A stretch of DNA of 14,068 bases from NCBI GenBank assembly GCA_002382605.1, contig DFYG01000018.1:12420-26487 (forward strand), written 5' to 3'. The notes under the pieces are model-generated. The model worked only from the letters and a program-made list of their open reading frames with translations. It ran no database searches and was not told the origin of the DNA. Each line of letters begins with the position of its first letter. Position 1 is the first letter of the stretch. This document shows positions 7,183-14,068 of this stretch, in pieces. The position numbers and the translations under genes were made by a program. The stretch is from Synergistaceae bacterium UBA4088. GTDB lineage: Bacteria > Synergistota > Synergistia > Synergistales > Thermovirgaceae.

Positions 7183-10100
7183 CTACATCATTTTTGCCAG
7201 TTCGAGCATCCCTCTATATCCGCCCGGGCCTGACAGGGAACCGCCGGAGGAAACGAACCATCCCCCAGCACTCCTGGCCAATACAGCAAGAGAAGCGTTG
7301 TCTCCCGTTACATTTGTTTCCTTCAGACTGCAACGAACGTATTGTAACCCATGAGCGGCCCCCAGAGACCTGACCCTGGCGGAAGCGATCATGAATGCCA
7401 CCGATTGGGGGATCGGCCCGAAGCGTTCACGGATCTCCTTCTCCAGTTCGGAGATCTCCTCGATCGAACCGGCCCTCAGAAGCCTTCTGAATATCACGAT
7501 CCGGACACTTGATTGCGGCACGTATGTACTTGGCAGCACTACCGGGAGCCGGATGTCCATCTTCACGGCTTTCAGGGACCCCTTCCCCGTCTGTTCCTCT
7601 ATCTCTTCTTCAAGCATCTTGAAATACGAGTGGTATCCGATGCGTTCAATGTGCCCATGCTGCCTGGTACCGGCGATCTGTCCTCCACCACGGATCTCCA
7701 TATCTCTTCTGGCAAGCGAGAAACCTTCGCCAATATCGTTCATCTCGGCGATAGCTTCCAGACGCTCCATTGCTTCATGCGGCACAGGGCGGTCGGGGGG
7801 ATAGAAGAAAAGTGCAAAGGCCGGCTCTTCCCTGCGCCCGACCCTTCCCCTTAACTGGTACATCTGGGACAGCCCAAGATCCTGTGCGTTTTCCACGATC
7901 AGGGTATTTGCTCCCGGCAGATCGAGACCGCTTTCTATAATGGTCGTACACACAAGCAGATCTGTCTCTCTTTCCGAGAACCTGAGCATGGCTTTTTCGA
8001 GGGATCTCTCGTCCATCCTTCCGTGCGCGACATCCACGGCTACTCCAGGAAAAACCGCTTGCATTTCCTGAACCGTTCTCTGGATGGTTTCGATCCGGTT
8101 GTGAACAAAGAAGACCTGCCCGCCCCTGGCCATCTCCCTGAGAACGGACTCTCTGAAAAGGTCATCGCGCCAGGGGCCAACATAGGTCATAACCGGATTT
8201 CTCCTGTAGGGGGGAGATGTTATCAGGGAAATGTTCCTCAATCCCCCAAGAGCCATGTGAAGAGTTCTCGGGATAGGGGTTGCCGATATGCTCAGAACAT
8301 CCACCGAGGAGTCCAGATCCTTCAGCCTTTCCTTGTGAAGGACTCCAAATCTGTGCTCTTCGTCGATAATAACGAGACCGAGCCTCCTGAACCTTATATC
8401 CGCCTGAAGGAGCCTGTGCGTCCCAAAGATGACGTCCACGCTGCCATCTTCTATATCCCGCCTGATGGCATCCTGTCTCTTTTTAGGAACGAAGCGCGAG
8501 AGGACTTCAGCCCTTACCGGTAGATTGGCGATCCTTCCGCTGAAGGACTCATAATGCTGCCCCGCCAGGAGTGTGGTTGGAACCAGGAAAGCCACCTGAC
8601 GCCCGGCTTCAACGGCTTTTATGGCCGCTCTGAATGCAACCTCGGTCTTCCCGTATCCGACATCTCCAACAAGCAGCCTGTCCATGGGAACCGGGCTGCT
8701 CATATCTCTTTTAACGGAAAGGATAGATGATATCTGGTCAGCGGTCTCTGTAAAGGGGAAGCTTTTTTCGAACCCTGCTGTCAGATCTCCGTCTGGAGGG
8801 CAGGGATCCTTTCTGGTCAATTCCCTTTCGGCATACAGCGCAATTATCTGCCTTGCCGCCGCGCGCGCCTTTTCTCTGGCTCTTGATGCCGCCTTGCGCC
8901 ACACTCCGCCCCTCAGACTGTCCAGCTCAGGCTCTTCTCCTGCGGGAACAGGATATGGAGCTATCTTGAAAAGCTGGACAAGAGGCATCAGAAGCCGCCT
9001 GTTCTCGGAAAACTGGAGGACAAGGCAATCTCGATCCATTCCGCCGGATGTCACTCGTTCGATCCCGAGATTCCTGGCGAGGCCGTAGTCCTCGTGGATC
9101 AGATAATCCAGTTCCTCGATCCTTTCCTCCCACTCGCGAGGGGGGAGACGGGAGGTTTTCCCTCTTGAATAGACAGGGGTTATTCCCACGAGGTCGCTGT
9201 CCGAGAGGAAGACTCTCTTTACTCCCCTGTCAATGAATCCCCTTGAAATTACTCCACTTCCTGATCTGATCCCGATACCCCTTGCCCATTCGTGGAGAGC
9301 AGCGCTTGAAGAGAAAAGCGTCACCTGGTAACCGTCTGAGGTCCAGCCACGGATGAAGGACTCTGCGGCCTCCAGTTTTCCCCTGAAGGAGGGTATTTCG
9401 GAGATATTTACCCGGAAGGATACATCTTTCACTGCCCTAGTAACAGAAAGACTGCAGGATTTCGAGAGTTCCGACTCGAAATACTCCCATGAGTTCAAAC
9501 CTGGAGCTCCCTTTTCAGAGGCCATTCTGTCCCAGATCCATTTGTAGGCTTCTGCCGATCTTTCGATGCCGGTACGTTCAAAAAACACCACTTTTGCCTG
9601 AGGCGCGATCATCTGCAGGAACTGCCCGCTTTCCCCCCCTGCCAGAGAGAGAAGGCGTGTGACGCCTACAGGCGACAGATTCCTCTGGCTCTGCGGTTCG
9701 AACAGCCGCATACTCTCGATCCTGTCATCGAAAAACTCGATCCTCAAAGGATACCGATAGGACGGATCGAAAATATCAACTATGCTCCCCCGGCTGACGA
9801 ACTGTCCTCCCTGCCAGACAAGGTCTGAACGCTTGTAGCCGGATCGCAATGCCCATTCAAGAAGTCCGTCCCTCTCGATATCAAGTCCCTCTCCGACTTC
9901 AACACTGTCGGAGGATATCAGGAAAGGAGCCATAACGCCGGGAGGGGTTGCGACCATGCACCCCCCTGAATCTCTCCAGTTCATGGCCGTATGGCCTCTT
10001 TCGATCCTGATAGCTTCGCTTGAAAAGAGTTCCTGTGTCAGGGGGATCTCGGAAAGGACAAACAATTCCCGTCCAGCCATCAGTGCTTCCCAATCCGAAA

Positions 10101-10287
10101 CGAATTCAGAAAGTCTCTGTTGATCGGGCACTACGACCAGAAGTGGACCCTTCACGTCCCTGAGAACCCAGCACCAGGAAGAAGGACCTGCCGGAAGGTG
10201 TACGCCATGGACAAGTCCGGAAGAGTCCGGTGTCATGCTCCCGAGGGATTTGATCATTATTGGCACATTCCCGTAATTGGCATTCAT
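7183..10287 (-). CDS. mfd: Transcription-repair coupling factor Mfd (compact form)
   Basis: A 1034-residue Mfd. The N-terminal UvrB-like region covers about 1-300 (VSRGSIVDIFDPSYRYPLRIEFFDD at 164-188 aligns with that module). The RNA-polymerase-interaction domain is at about 390-445, followed by the SF2 translocase: Walker A GDVGYGKTE (541-549), DEEHRFGV (642-649), SATPIPRTL (668-676), TTIIESGLDLPGANT (781-795) and QLRGRVGRREEP (811-822). The TRG motif region and C-terminal domain 7 complete it. Mfd displaces RNA polymerase stalled at DNA lesions and recruits UvrA. E. coli Mfd has 1148 residues. Most of the shortfall lies between the UvrB-like part and the polymerase-binding domain. The start is uncertain: ATG 10287 has only an A-rich stretch before it, and ATG 10257 and 10236 are alternatives. 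It begins 36 bases after pth. Confidence 0.96.
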   Translation of the reverse strand: MNANYGNVPIMIKSLGSMTPDSSGLVHGVHLPAGPSSWCWVLRDVKGPLLVVVPDQQRLSEFVSDWEALMAGRELFVLSEIPLTQELFSSEAIRIERGHTAMNWRDSGGCMVATPPGVMAPFLISSDSVEVGEGLDIERDGLLEWALRSGYKRSDLVWQGGQFVSRGSIVDIFDPSYRYPLRIEFFDDRIESMRLFEPQSQRNLSPVGVTRLLSLAGGESGQFLQMIAPQAKVVFFERTGIERSAEAYKWIWDRMASEKGAPGLNSWEYFESELSKSCSLSVTRAVKDVSFRVNISEIPSFRGKLEAAESFIRGWTSDGYQVTLFSSSAALHEWARGIGIRSGSGVISRGFIDRGVKRVFLSDSDLVGITPVYSRGKTSRLPPREWEERIEELDYLIHEDYGLARNLGIERVTSGGMDRDCLVLQFSENRRLLMPLVQLFKIAPYPVPAGEEPELDSLRGGVWRKAASRAREKARAAARQIIALYAERELTRKDPCPPDGDLTAGFEKSFPFTETADQISSILSVKRDMSSPVPMDRLLVGDVGYGKTEVAFRAAIKAVEAGRQVAFLVPTTLLAGQHYESFSGRIANLPVRAEVLSRFVPKKRQDAIRRDIEDGSVDVIFGTHRLLQADIRFRRLGLVIIDEEHRFGVLHKERLKDLDSSVDVLSISATPIPRTLHMALGGLRNISLITSPPYRRNPVMTYVGPWRDDLFRESVLREMARGGQVFFVHNRIETIQRTVQEMQAVFPGVAVDVAHGRMDERSLEKAMLRFSERETDLLVCTTIIESGLDLPGANTLIVENAQDLGLSQMYQLRGRVGRREEPAFALFFYPPDRPVPHEAMERLEAIAEMNDIGEGFSLARRDMEIRGGGQIAGTRQHGHIERIGYHSYFKMLEEEIEEQTGKGSLKAVKMDIRLPVVLPSTYVPQSSVRIVIFRRLLRAGSIEEISELEKEIRERFGPIPQSVAFMIASARVRSLGAAHGLQYVRCSLKETNVTGDNASLAVLARSAGGWFVSSGGSLSGPGGYRGMLELAKMM

Positions 10288-10297
10288 GACGTTTTTT

Positions 10298-10327
10298 CTA
10301 AAAGCAGAACCACCCCTGGCTTGTCAT
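10298..10327 (-). other. 9-codon bridging micro-ORF between pth and mfd
   Basis: The pth stop overlaps an ATG as ATGA (10324-10327). That ATG opens a 9-codon frame (MTSQGWFCF) ending in TAG at 10298-10300, 10 bases before the mfd ATG at 10287. Because mfd has no clear ribosome-binding site, re-initiation after this micro-ORF is a possible way for it to be translated. Only the arrangement is observed; function is inferred and weak. Confidence 0.2.
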
Positions 10328-10923
10328 CGGCGGCAATTCTCCTCCTGTCCCTTTTCGGGGGGAGCATTGGTCTCTCTCATGGCGCCCTCAGCGCCGCGGG
10401 AAAGCCAAAGAAGGACTGCGTCGGCGGCTCTTTCGCACACCTCCGGAAGAGCATCTTTCTCCCGGGGTGAAAAAGGCTCGGTGACATAATCAGAAAGATC
10501 TCCAGCGGGATCTTCCCCCCCGATCCCTATCCGAAGCCGGGCGAATTCTCCTGAACCCAGGTGTCCGATTATGGAAAGCATACCCTTGTGCCCTCCCGCT
10601 GATCCGCCGGGCCTCAACCGTATCCTTCCGAAAGGAAGCGCAATGTCATCGTAGACAACGAGAATATCGGCCGAACTCAAACCCATCACGGAGGCTACGC
10701 TCTTTACGGCAATGCCGCTAAGGTTCATGAAGGTCATCGGTTTAAGCAGGAAAAACTTCTTGTCAGACACAAAGCAGGGCCCCCAGATTATCCCCTCCGG
10801 GGATCTTTTCTTTTCGGGAGCCGCCAGCCGTTCGCGAAGACGATCAATTACAAGCCATCCTGCGTTGTGCCTGGTCTTTGAATATCGAGCTCCCGGGTTG
10901 CCGAGACCGACCACCAGGTTCAA
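10324..10923 (-). CDS. pth: Peptidyl-tRNA hydrolase
   Basis: A 199-residue Pth of normal length. It releases peptides from prematurely dropped peptidyl-tRNA so that the tRNA can be recycled. Key residues are visible: N9 in GLGNPG, the catalytic H19 in TRHNAG, N67 in TFMNLSG and D92 in VYDDIALP. E. coli N114 (in GGHNG) is replaced by K113 in GGHKG. The start is TTG at 10923: GAGGAG lies 9 bases upstream, no ATG is available, and the protein begins NLVVGLGNPG directly after it as in other Pth proteins. The gene begins 6 bases after rplY, whose stop overlaps the ribosome-binding region. A TTG start may keep expression low, which is inference. The C-terminal 15 residues are a variable charged tail. 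Confidence 0.95.
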   Translation of the reverse strand: MNLVVGLGNPGARYSKTRHNAGWLVIDRLRERLAAPEKKRSPEGIIWGPCFVSDKKFFLLKPMTFMNLSGIAVKSVASVMGLSSADILVVYDDIALPFGRIRLRPGGSAGGHKGMLSIIGHLGSGEFARLRIGIGGEDPAGDLSDYVTEPFSPREKDALPEVCERAADAVLLWLSRGAEGAMRETNAPPEKGQEENCRR

Positions 10924-10929
10924 GAAAGA

Positions 10930-11589
10930 CTACTCCTCTTCTTCCTTGGGTTTGCCTTTCGAAACAACCTTGACCTCGGCCGGTTCTTCCTCAATCTCCT
11001 CCTCCGACGGTTCCTCAGCGATGCGTGCATGGCCTATCGTAACAACTATCTCTTCCGGAGCGAGCTCAAGAACAGCGCTTTCAGGAATAGCAAGATCCGC
11101 TATCCGGATCACCCCTTCAAGAGGAAGAGACGAAATGTCGATAAGGAAAGAATCAGGTATCTCTTTAGGAAGAACTTCCATCTCTATCTCGTGTATCAAA
11201 AGTTCGAAGACCCCGCCCTGTTTGATCCCGATACACTTTTCCCTTCCTGTTATTTCTACAGGGACGTTGACCGATATTTTGTGTCCTTTTTTCAGCTGCA
11301 GAAGGTCCACATGCAGGATTCTTTCCGTAAGGGGATCTCTCTGAAGATCTCGCATAAGGCAGAGTTCCTTTTTCCCGCCGGGAGTTTCTACCTCAAGCCT
11401 GGCGGTCTCCCAACGCCCGGAGTTTGCAAGAGGTGCGATCTTTACGGCCGGGATGGAGAACGGCACCGACGCCGGGTAACCGGGACCGTAAAGAACTCCC
11501 GGAATATTTCCCTCGTTCCTAACCTTTCTGCAGAACTGTTTTCCTGTTCCTTCCCTTTTTTCGAGCTTGATCCTGTCAGTTGTATCCAT
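10930..11589 (-). CDS. rplY: 50S ribosomal protein L25 (general stress protein Ctc type)
   Basis: A 219-residue L25/TL5/CTC protein. The N-terminal 5S-rRNA-binding domain is at about 5-97, with KREGTGKQFCRKVRNEGNIP (11-30), GVLYG (31-35) and DLQRDPLTERILHVDLLQL (81-99). A C-terminal beta domain follows to about 190 (LPKEIPDSFLIDISSL at 140-155), then an acidic tail with EEE runs. It binds 5S rRNA in the central protuberance of the large subunit. It is the long CTC form rather than the roughly 94-residue E. coli form. The ATG at 11589 has GAGGAGGG 7 bases upstream, so it is preferred over in-frame upstream ATGs at 11628 and 11835, which would add residues without family similarity and overlap prs. 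It lies 41 bases after prs and 6 before pth. Confidence 0.95.
   Translation of the reverse strand: MDTTDRIKLEKREGTGKQFCRKVRNEGNIPGVLYGPGYPASVPFSIPAVKIAPLANSGRWETARLEVETPGGKKELCLMRDLQRDPLTERILHVDLLQLKKGHKISVNVPVEITGREKCIGIKQGGVFELLIHEIEMEVLPKEIPDSFLIDISSLPLEGVIRIADLAIPESAVLELAPEEIVVTIGHARIAEEPSEEEIEEEPAEVKVVSKGKPKEEEE
10933..10938 (-). promoter_or_regulatory. Ribosome-binding site supporting the TTG start of pth
   Basis: GAGGAG on the minus strand lies within the last codons of rplY, 9 bases before TTG 10923. It supports the non-ATG start and shows that pth translation is tied to the end of rplY. Confidence 0.6.
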
Positions 11590-11596
11590 AAAAATT

Positions 11597-11604
11597 CCCT
11601 CCTC
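11597..11604 (-). promoter_or_regulatory. Ribosome-binding site deciding the start of rplY
   Basis: GAGGAGGG on the minus strand, 7 bases before ATG 11589. It decides the start against in-frame upstream ATGs. Confidence 0.65.
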
Positions 11605-11630
11605 GTTGTTGGCGCGGAATCTGCGCATAT

Positions 11631-12599
11631 CTACCTGAAAAGAATGCTGACCGAATGATCGGAATGTATCCTGCTGATCGCCTCCGCGAAAAGCGGGGCT
11701 ATTGAAAGAACCGCTATCTTGTCTATCTTCTTCTCCTCGGGGAGCGGGATCGTGTCGGTAAGGACCATCTGATGTATAGGAGACCTGCTGATCCTTTCTA
11801 TGGCTGGACCTGAAAGGACTCCATGGGTAGCGCACGCAAGAACTTTTTTGGCCCCCCTCGACAGCAGAGCCTCAGCGGCTTGCGCCATGGTTCCTGCCGT
11901 ATCTATGATATCGTCGACCAGAATAGCTATTTTACCTTTGACGTCCCCGATTATCTCCATTACCTCGCTGAAGTTGGCGACCTCGTGCGAGCGCCGTTTG
12001 TCCACGATCGCAAGGTCCGCGTTCAGATGAACCGCAAAACGCCTGGCCCTGACCACGCCGCCAATGTCGGGAGAGACAACGACGATCCTGTCCTTCTCCA
12101 GATCGCCTTTCAGCACCTCCCTGAAGTGTGCAGCCAGAAGCGGAATGCCGGTGAGATGGTCGACAGGTATATCAAAGAACCCCTGTATCTGGCCCGCATG
12201 AAGATCAGCGGCGATCACTCTGTCTGCTCCGGCTTTTTCAATAAGGTTTGCAACCAGTTTGGCAGTGATCGGCTCCCTGGCCTTGGTCTTTCTGTCCTGT
12301 CGGGCATAGCCGAAATACGGCGTCACAACGTTGACCCTGTAGGCAGAAGCCCGGCGCATTACATCCAGCATGACAAGAAGTTCCATGAGATTCTCGTCCA
12401 CGGGATAACAGGTTGGCTGGATAACGTAAACATCGGCTCCCCTGACGCTCTCTTCTACGGACACGCCTATCTCCCCGTCGGAGAAACGGAACAGGTTTGC
12501 GGTCGCAACCCCTACCCCCAGATTTTCGCAGATAGCACGGGTGAACTGAGGATGGGCTGAACCCGAAAAGATCTTCAGTTCCCGCAATTTTGAGGCCAT
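11631..12599 (-). CDS. prs: Ribose-phosphate pyrophosphokinase (PRPP synthetase)
   Basis: A 322-residue class I PRPP synthetase, a normal length. It makes PRPP from ribose 5-phosphate and ATP for purine, pyrimidine, histidine, tryptophan and NAD synthesis. Visible motifs are FSDGE (39-43), the ATP-binding flexible loop PYFGYARQDRK (94-104), DLHAGQIQGFFDIPVDH (132-148), VSPDIGG (175-181) and the PRPP loop VDDIIDTAGT (228-237). The ATG at 12599 is chosen because the protein there begins MASKLRELKIFSGSAHP like other family members, and a GGGAG lies 7 bases upstream. A longer in-frame reading would intrude about 190 bases into glmU. The start is only 2 bases after the glmU stop and its ribosome-binding site lies inside glmU, so the two are translationally coupled. 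Confidence 0.97.
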   Translation of the reverse strand: MASKLRELKIFSGSAHPQFTRAICENLGVGVATANLFRFSDGEIGVSVEESVRGADVYVIQPTCYPVDENLMELLVMLDVMRRASAYRVNVVTPYFGYARQDRKTKAREPITAKLVANLIEKAGADRVIAADLHAGQIQGFFDIPVDHLTGIPLLAAHFREVLKGDLEKDRIVVVSPDIGGVVRARRFAVHLNADLAIVDKRRSHEVANFSEVMEIIGDVKGKIAILVDDIIDTAGTMAQAAEALLSRGAKKVLACATHGVLSGPAIERISRSPIHQMVLTDTIPLPEEKKIDKIAVLSIAPLFAEAISRIHSDHSVSILFR

Positions 12600-12601
12600 C
12601 T

Positions 12602-13996
12602 TTATTCTCCCCCCTCCTCGGGTTTCTTCCGCCGACAGGCCCATCCTTCTATGTTCTTCTGCCTTGCCCTGCCAATCGCAAGGCTTCCTGGCGGGACATC
12701 TTTTGTTATGACGGAACCTGCGGCAGTGTATGATCCATCCCCAAGAGAGACCGGAGCAACAAGCATGGTGCTGCTTCCAACAAAACACCTGTCTCCGATA
12801 AAGGTAGGGTTCTTCCTGTTGCCATCGTAGTTGCAGGTTATAGTTCCGGCACCTATGTTGGCGTCGACTCCCACAACAGCATCACCGATATAGGCGAGGT
12901 GAGGAACCTTGGAGCCCTCTCCTATCGTGCTCTTTTTTATCTCCACGAACTTCCCGACAAATGCCCCGCCCATAACCTCCGACCCGTCCCTGATAAAGGC
13001 GAACGGACCTAAACAGGCACTATTCCTTACCGTGCTGTCCTGTATGACAACATGACTCGATAAATGGACATTCTCCCCTATAAAGCTGTTCCTGACAATA
13101 GAGAAACTTCCCAGACTCGAACCGGTCCCGATCCGGGATGACCCCCAGATCTGAACAAAGGGCTCCATTGAAACATCTCCATCAATAGTGACTCCGGGGC
13201 CTATCCAGACCGATTCGGAGTCCACGCATTTCAAACCGTTTTCCATATGTCTTGCCAGAATTCGCTTTCTCAGGGCCCTGGAGACCCTGTCAAGCTGGAC
13301 AGGGTCATTGACTCCTTCGATCTCTTCAGGATCGGAGCACAGGATCATTCTGACCTTGTTCCCGCAACTGCAGAGATTATGGATGATATCGGTCAGATAG
13401 TACTCACCCTGAGCGTTGTTTCTATTGATGAAGTCCAGCTGTTCCAGCAGTATCGAGGTCCTGAATGCGTATATTCCTCCGTTGACGCGTCCGCATTTCT
13501 TTTCGTGTTCCATGGCGTCCTTCTCCTCGACGATCCTGATCCCTGTGTCAGTATCGAGAACCCGGCCGTACCCGGTCGGATCAGTCGGTTCAAAAACCAG
13601 AAATGAGCAGTCTTCACTGCCCTCCAGGTGCCTGGAGTGGATCAGGGAAAGTGTCTCCCTGCTTATGAGCGGAACATCTCCCGGCATGATCAGAACATGT
13701 TCAAACCGGGCGATCCATTCTCTCGCTACGGCTACAGCATGCCCCGTTCCGAGCTGCTCTTCCTGAATGACAACATCAGTCCCCGGCCAGGTCTTTTCGA
13801 GATACTCCGCAACGGAACCGCTGCCGTGTCCGACTACGACCGCTCTTCCTGAAAAGGCTGAAGAACATGTCGATGTCATGGGGTAATACAACAGAGGCTC
13901 ATCAAGCAGGGGAAGAAGAACTTTTGGAGTTTCGCTCTTCATGCGTGTACCCTTGCCTGCAGCCAGGATGAGAACCCCCGTTCCCGATTCAGGCAT
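12602..13996 (-). CDS. glmU: Bifunctional GlmU: N-acetylglucosamine-1-phosphate uridyltransferase / glucosamine-1-phosphate acetyltransferase
   Basis: A 464-residue GlmU of normal length (E. coli 456). It makes UDP-GlcNAc for peptidoglycan and, in Gram-negatives, lipopolysaccharide. The uridyltransferase domain has LAAGKGTRMKS (11-21), QEEQLGTGHAV (78-88), the metal-binding aspartate in GDVP (D107), GYGR (142-145), EEKDA (157-161) and GEYYLTD (197-203). The left-handed beta-helix acetyltransferase domain (about 255-450) has R336, K354, the catalytic H366 in VPHLAYIGDA, NIGAGTITCNYDG (380-392) and GRARQ (442-446). The ATG at 13996 is preferred: GGGAGGG lies 6 bases upstream, whereas a TTG at 14011 is followed immediately by that ribosome-binding site. 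It is the first gene seen in the block and leads directly into prs. Confidence 0.97.
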   Translation of the reverse strand: MPESGTGVLILAAGKGTRMKSETPKVLLPLLDEPLLYYPMTSTCSSAFSGRAVVVGHGSGSVAEYLEKTWPGTDVVIQEEQLGTGHAVAVAREWIARFEHVLIMPGDVPLISRETLSLIHSRHLEGSEDCSFLVFEPTDPTGYGRVLDTDTGIRIVEEKDAMEHEKKCGRVNGGIYAFRTSILLEQLDFINRNNAQGEYYLTDIIHNLCSCGNKVRMILCSDPEEIEGVNDPVQLDRVSRALRKRILARHMENGLKCVDSESVWIGPGVTIDGDVSMEPFVQIWGSSRIGTGSSLGSFSIVRNSFIGENVHLSSHVVIQDSTVRNSACLGPFAFIRDGSEVMGGAFVGKFVEIKKSTIGEGSKVPHLAYIGDAVVGVDANIGAGTITCNYDGNRKNPTFIGDRCFVGSSTMLVAPVSLGDGSYTAAGSVITKDVPPGSLAIGRARQKNIEGWACRRKKPEEGGE

Positions 13997-14002
13997 CGCG
14001 AT

Positions 14003-14009
14003 CCCTCCC
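14003..14009 (-). promoter_or_regulatory. Ribosome-binding site deciding the glmU start
   Basis: GGGAGGG on the minus strand, 6 bases before ATG 13996. Its position excludes the in-frame TTG at 14011 as the likely start, because that codon sits directly upstream of it. Confidence 0.65.
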
Positions 14010-14029
14010 AATAAAGATTTTCCAACAAG

Positions 14030-14038
14030 ATTCTATCA
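14030..14038 (-). promoter_or_regulatory. Candidate extended -10 promoter element ahead of glmU
   Basis: The minus strand reads TGATAGAAT here. This fits an extended -10 (TGn followed by a hexamer matching TATAAT at five of six positions) and would place a transcript start about 25-30 bases before the glmU ATG. No good -35 hexamer is visible at 16-18 bases. The window ends 30 bases upstream, so it is not known whether glmU is the first gene of its transcript. Confidence 0.3.
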
Positions 14039-14068
14039 CGGCAGAAGCCGCAGATGATTAACATAGAA

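Noticed and set aside
6749..7354. 201-codon plus-strand open frame spanning mazG and the end of mfd
   Set aside because: It crosses the boundary of two well-supported minus-strand genes and has no recognisable domain or ribosome-binding site.
11590..11835. N-terminal extension of L25 to 301 residues
   Set aside because: It overlaps the 3' end of prs and has no similarity to L25; the inner ATG has a strong ribosome-binding site.
11823..12560. 245-codon plus-strand open frame opposite prs
   Set aside because: Shadow of the prs frame; prs carries complete catalytic motifs and proper spacing.
12600..12788. N-terminal extension of prs to 385 residues
   Set aside because: The extra 63 residues overlap glmU in another frame, are Cys/Arg-rich and unlike PRPP synthetases; the ATG at 12599 has a proper ribosome-binding site and a family-like N-terminus.
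13997..14011. TTG start adding five residues to GlmU
   Set aside because: The TTG lies immediately before the ribosome-binding site that serves the ATG at 13996.
1..14068. Mobile element, phage, defence, CRISPR or biosynthetic cluster
   Set aside because: No transposase, integrase, inverted or direct repeats, spacer array, or accessory-type gene was seen; every gene is a recognised housekeeping family.

Overview
All the recognisable genes in this window lie on the minus strand and are packed almost end to end, so the window reads as one co-directional block transcribed from right (14068) to left (1). No tRNA, rRNA, CRISPR array, insertion sequence, phage gene or convincing intrinsic terminator was seen. 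The largest gap between genes is 43 bases, so there is no long non-coding stretch. Base composition looks even, a little over half G+C by eye. The proteins are bacterial housekeeping proteins with intact motifs.

In transcription order the right half is glmU (cell-wall precursor UDP-GlcNAc), prs (PRPP synthesis), rplY/ctc (ribosomal protein L25), pth (peptidyl-tRNA recycling), mfd (transcription-coupled repair) and mazG (NTP pyrophosphohydrolase). From general knowledge this is the order found in Bacillus-type Firmicutes (gcaD-prs-ctc-spoVC-mfd ... mazG-like yabN). The left half is a biotin-dependent carboxyltransferase subunit without its own biotin domain, then phoH, a 7TMR-HD cyclic-di-AMP phosphodiesterase (pgpH type), ybeY, and a DUF21/CBS-pair membrane protein cut by the left edge. 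phoH-pgpH-ybeY is a Firmicutes-type order, while ybeY followed by a CorC/HlyC-type CBS protein recalls the ybeZ-ybeY-ybeX order of Gram-negatives.

The mixture, with a stand-alone transcarboxylase-5S-like subunit, suggests an anaerobic, probably amino-acid- or organic-acid-fermenting bacterium at or near the Firmicutes. Synergistota would fit, but this is inference from gene order and content, not a phylogenetic result.

The genes serve growth-linked functions: envelope precursors and nucleotides (glmU, prs, mazG), translation and ribosome quality (rplY, pth, ybeY, phoH), transcription-coupled repair (mfd), and nucleotide second messenger and probable cation homeostasis (pgpH, CBS protein). 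Tight spacing, start/stop overlaps and ribosome-binding sites lying inside upstream genes point to co-transcription and translational coupling. Several starts are non-ATG (TTG for pth, GTG for phoH and the CBS gene).

The most unusual thing I can see is at three junctions (pth-mfd, carboxyltransferase-phoH, ybeY-CBS gene). Each contains a very short open frame that bridges to, or ends close to, the start of the next gene. These could act as translational relays, or they could be chance. I found no clear novel multi-gene system; this is mostly an ordinary core-genome region.
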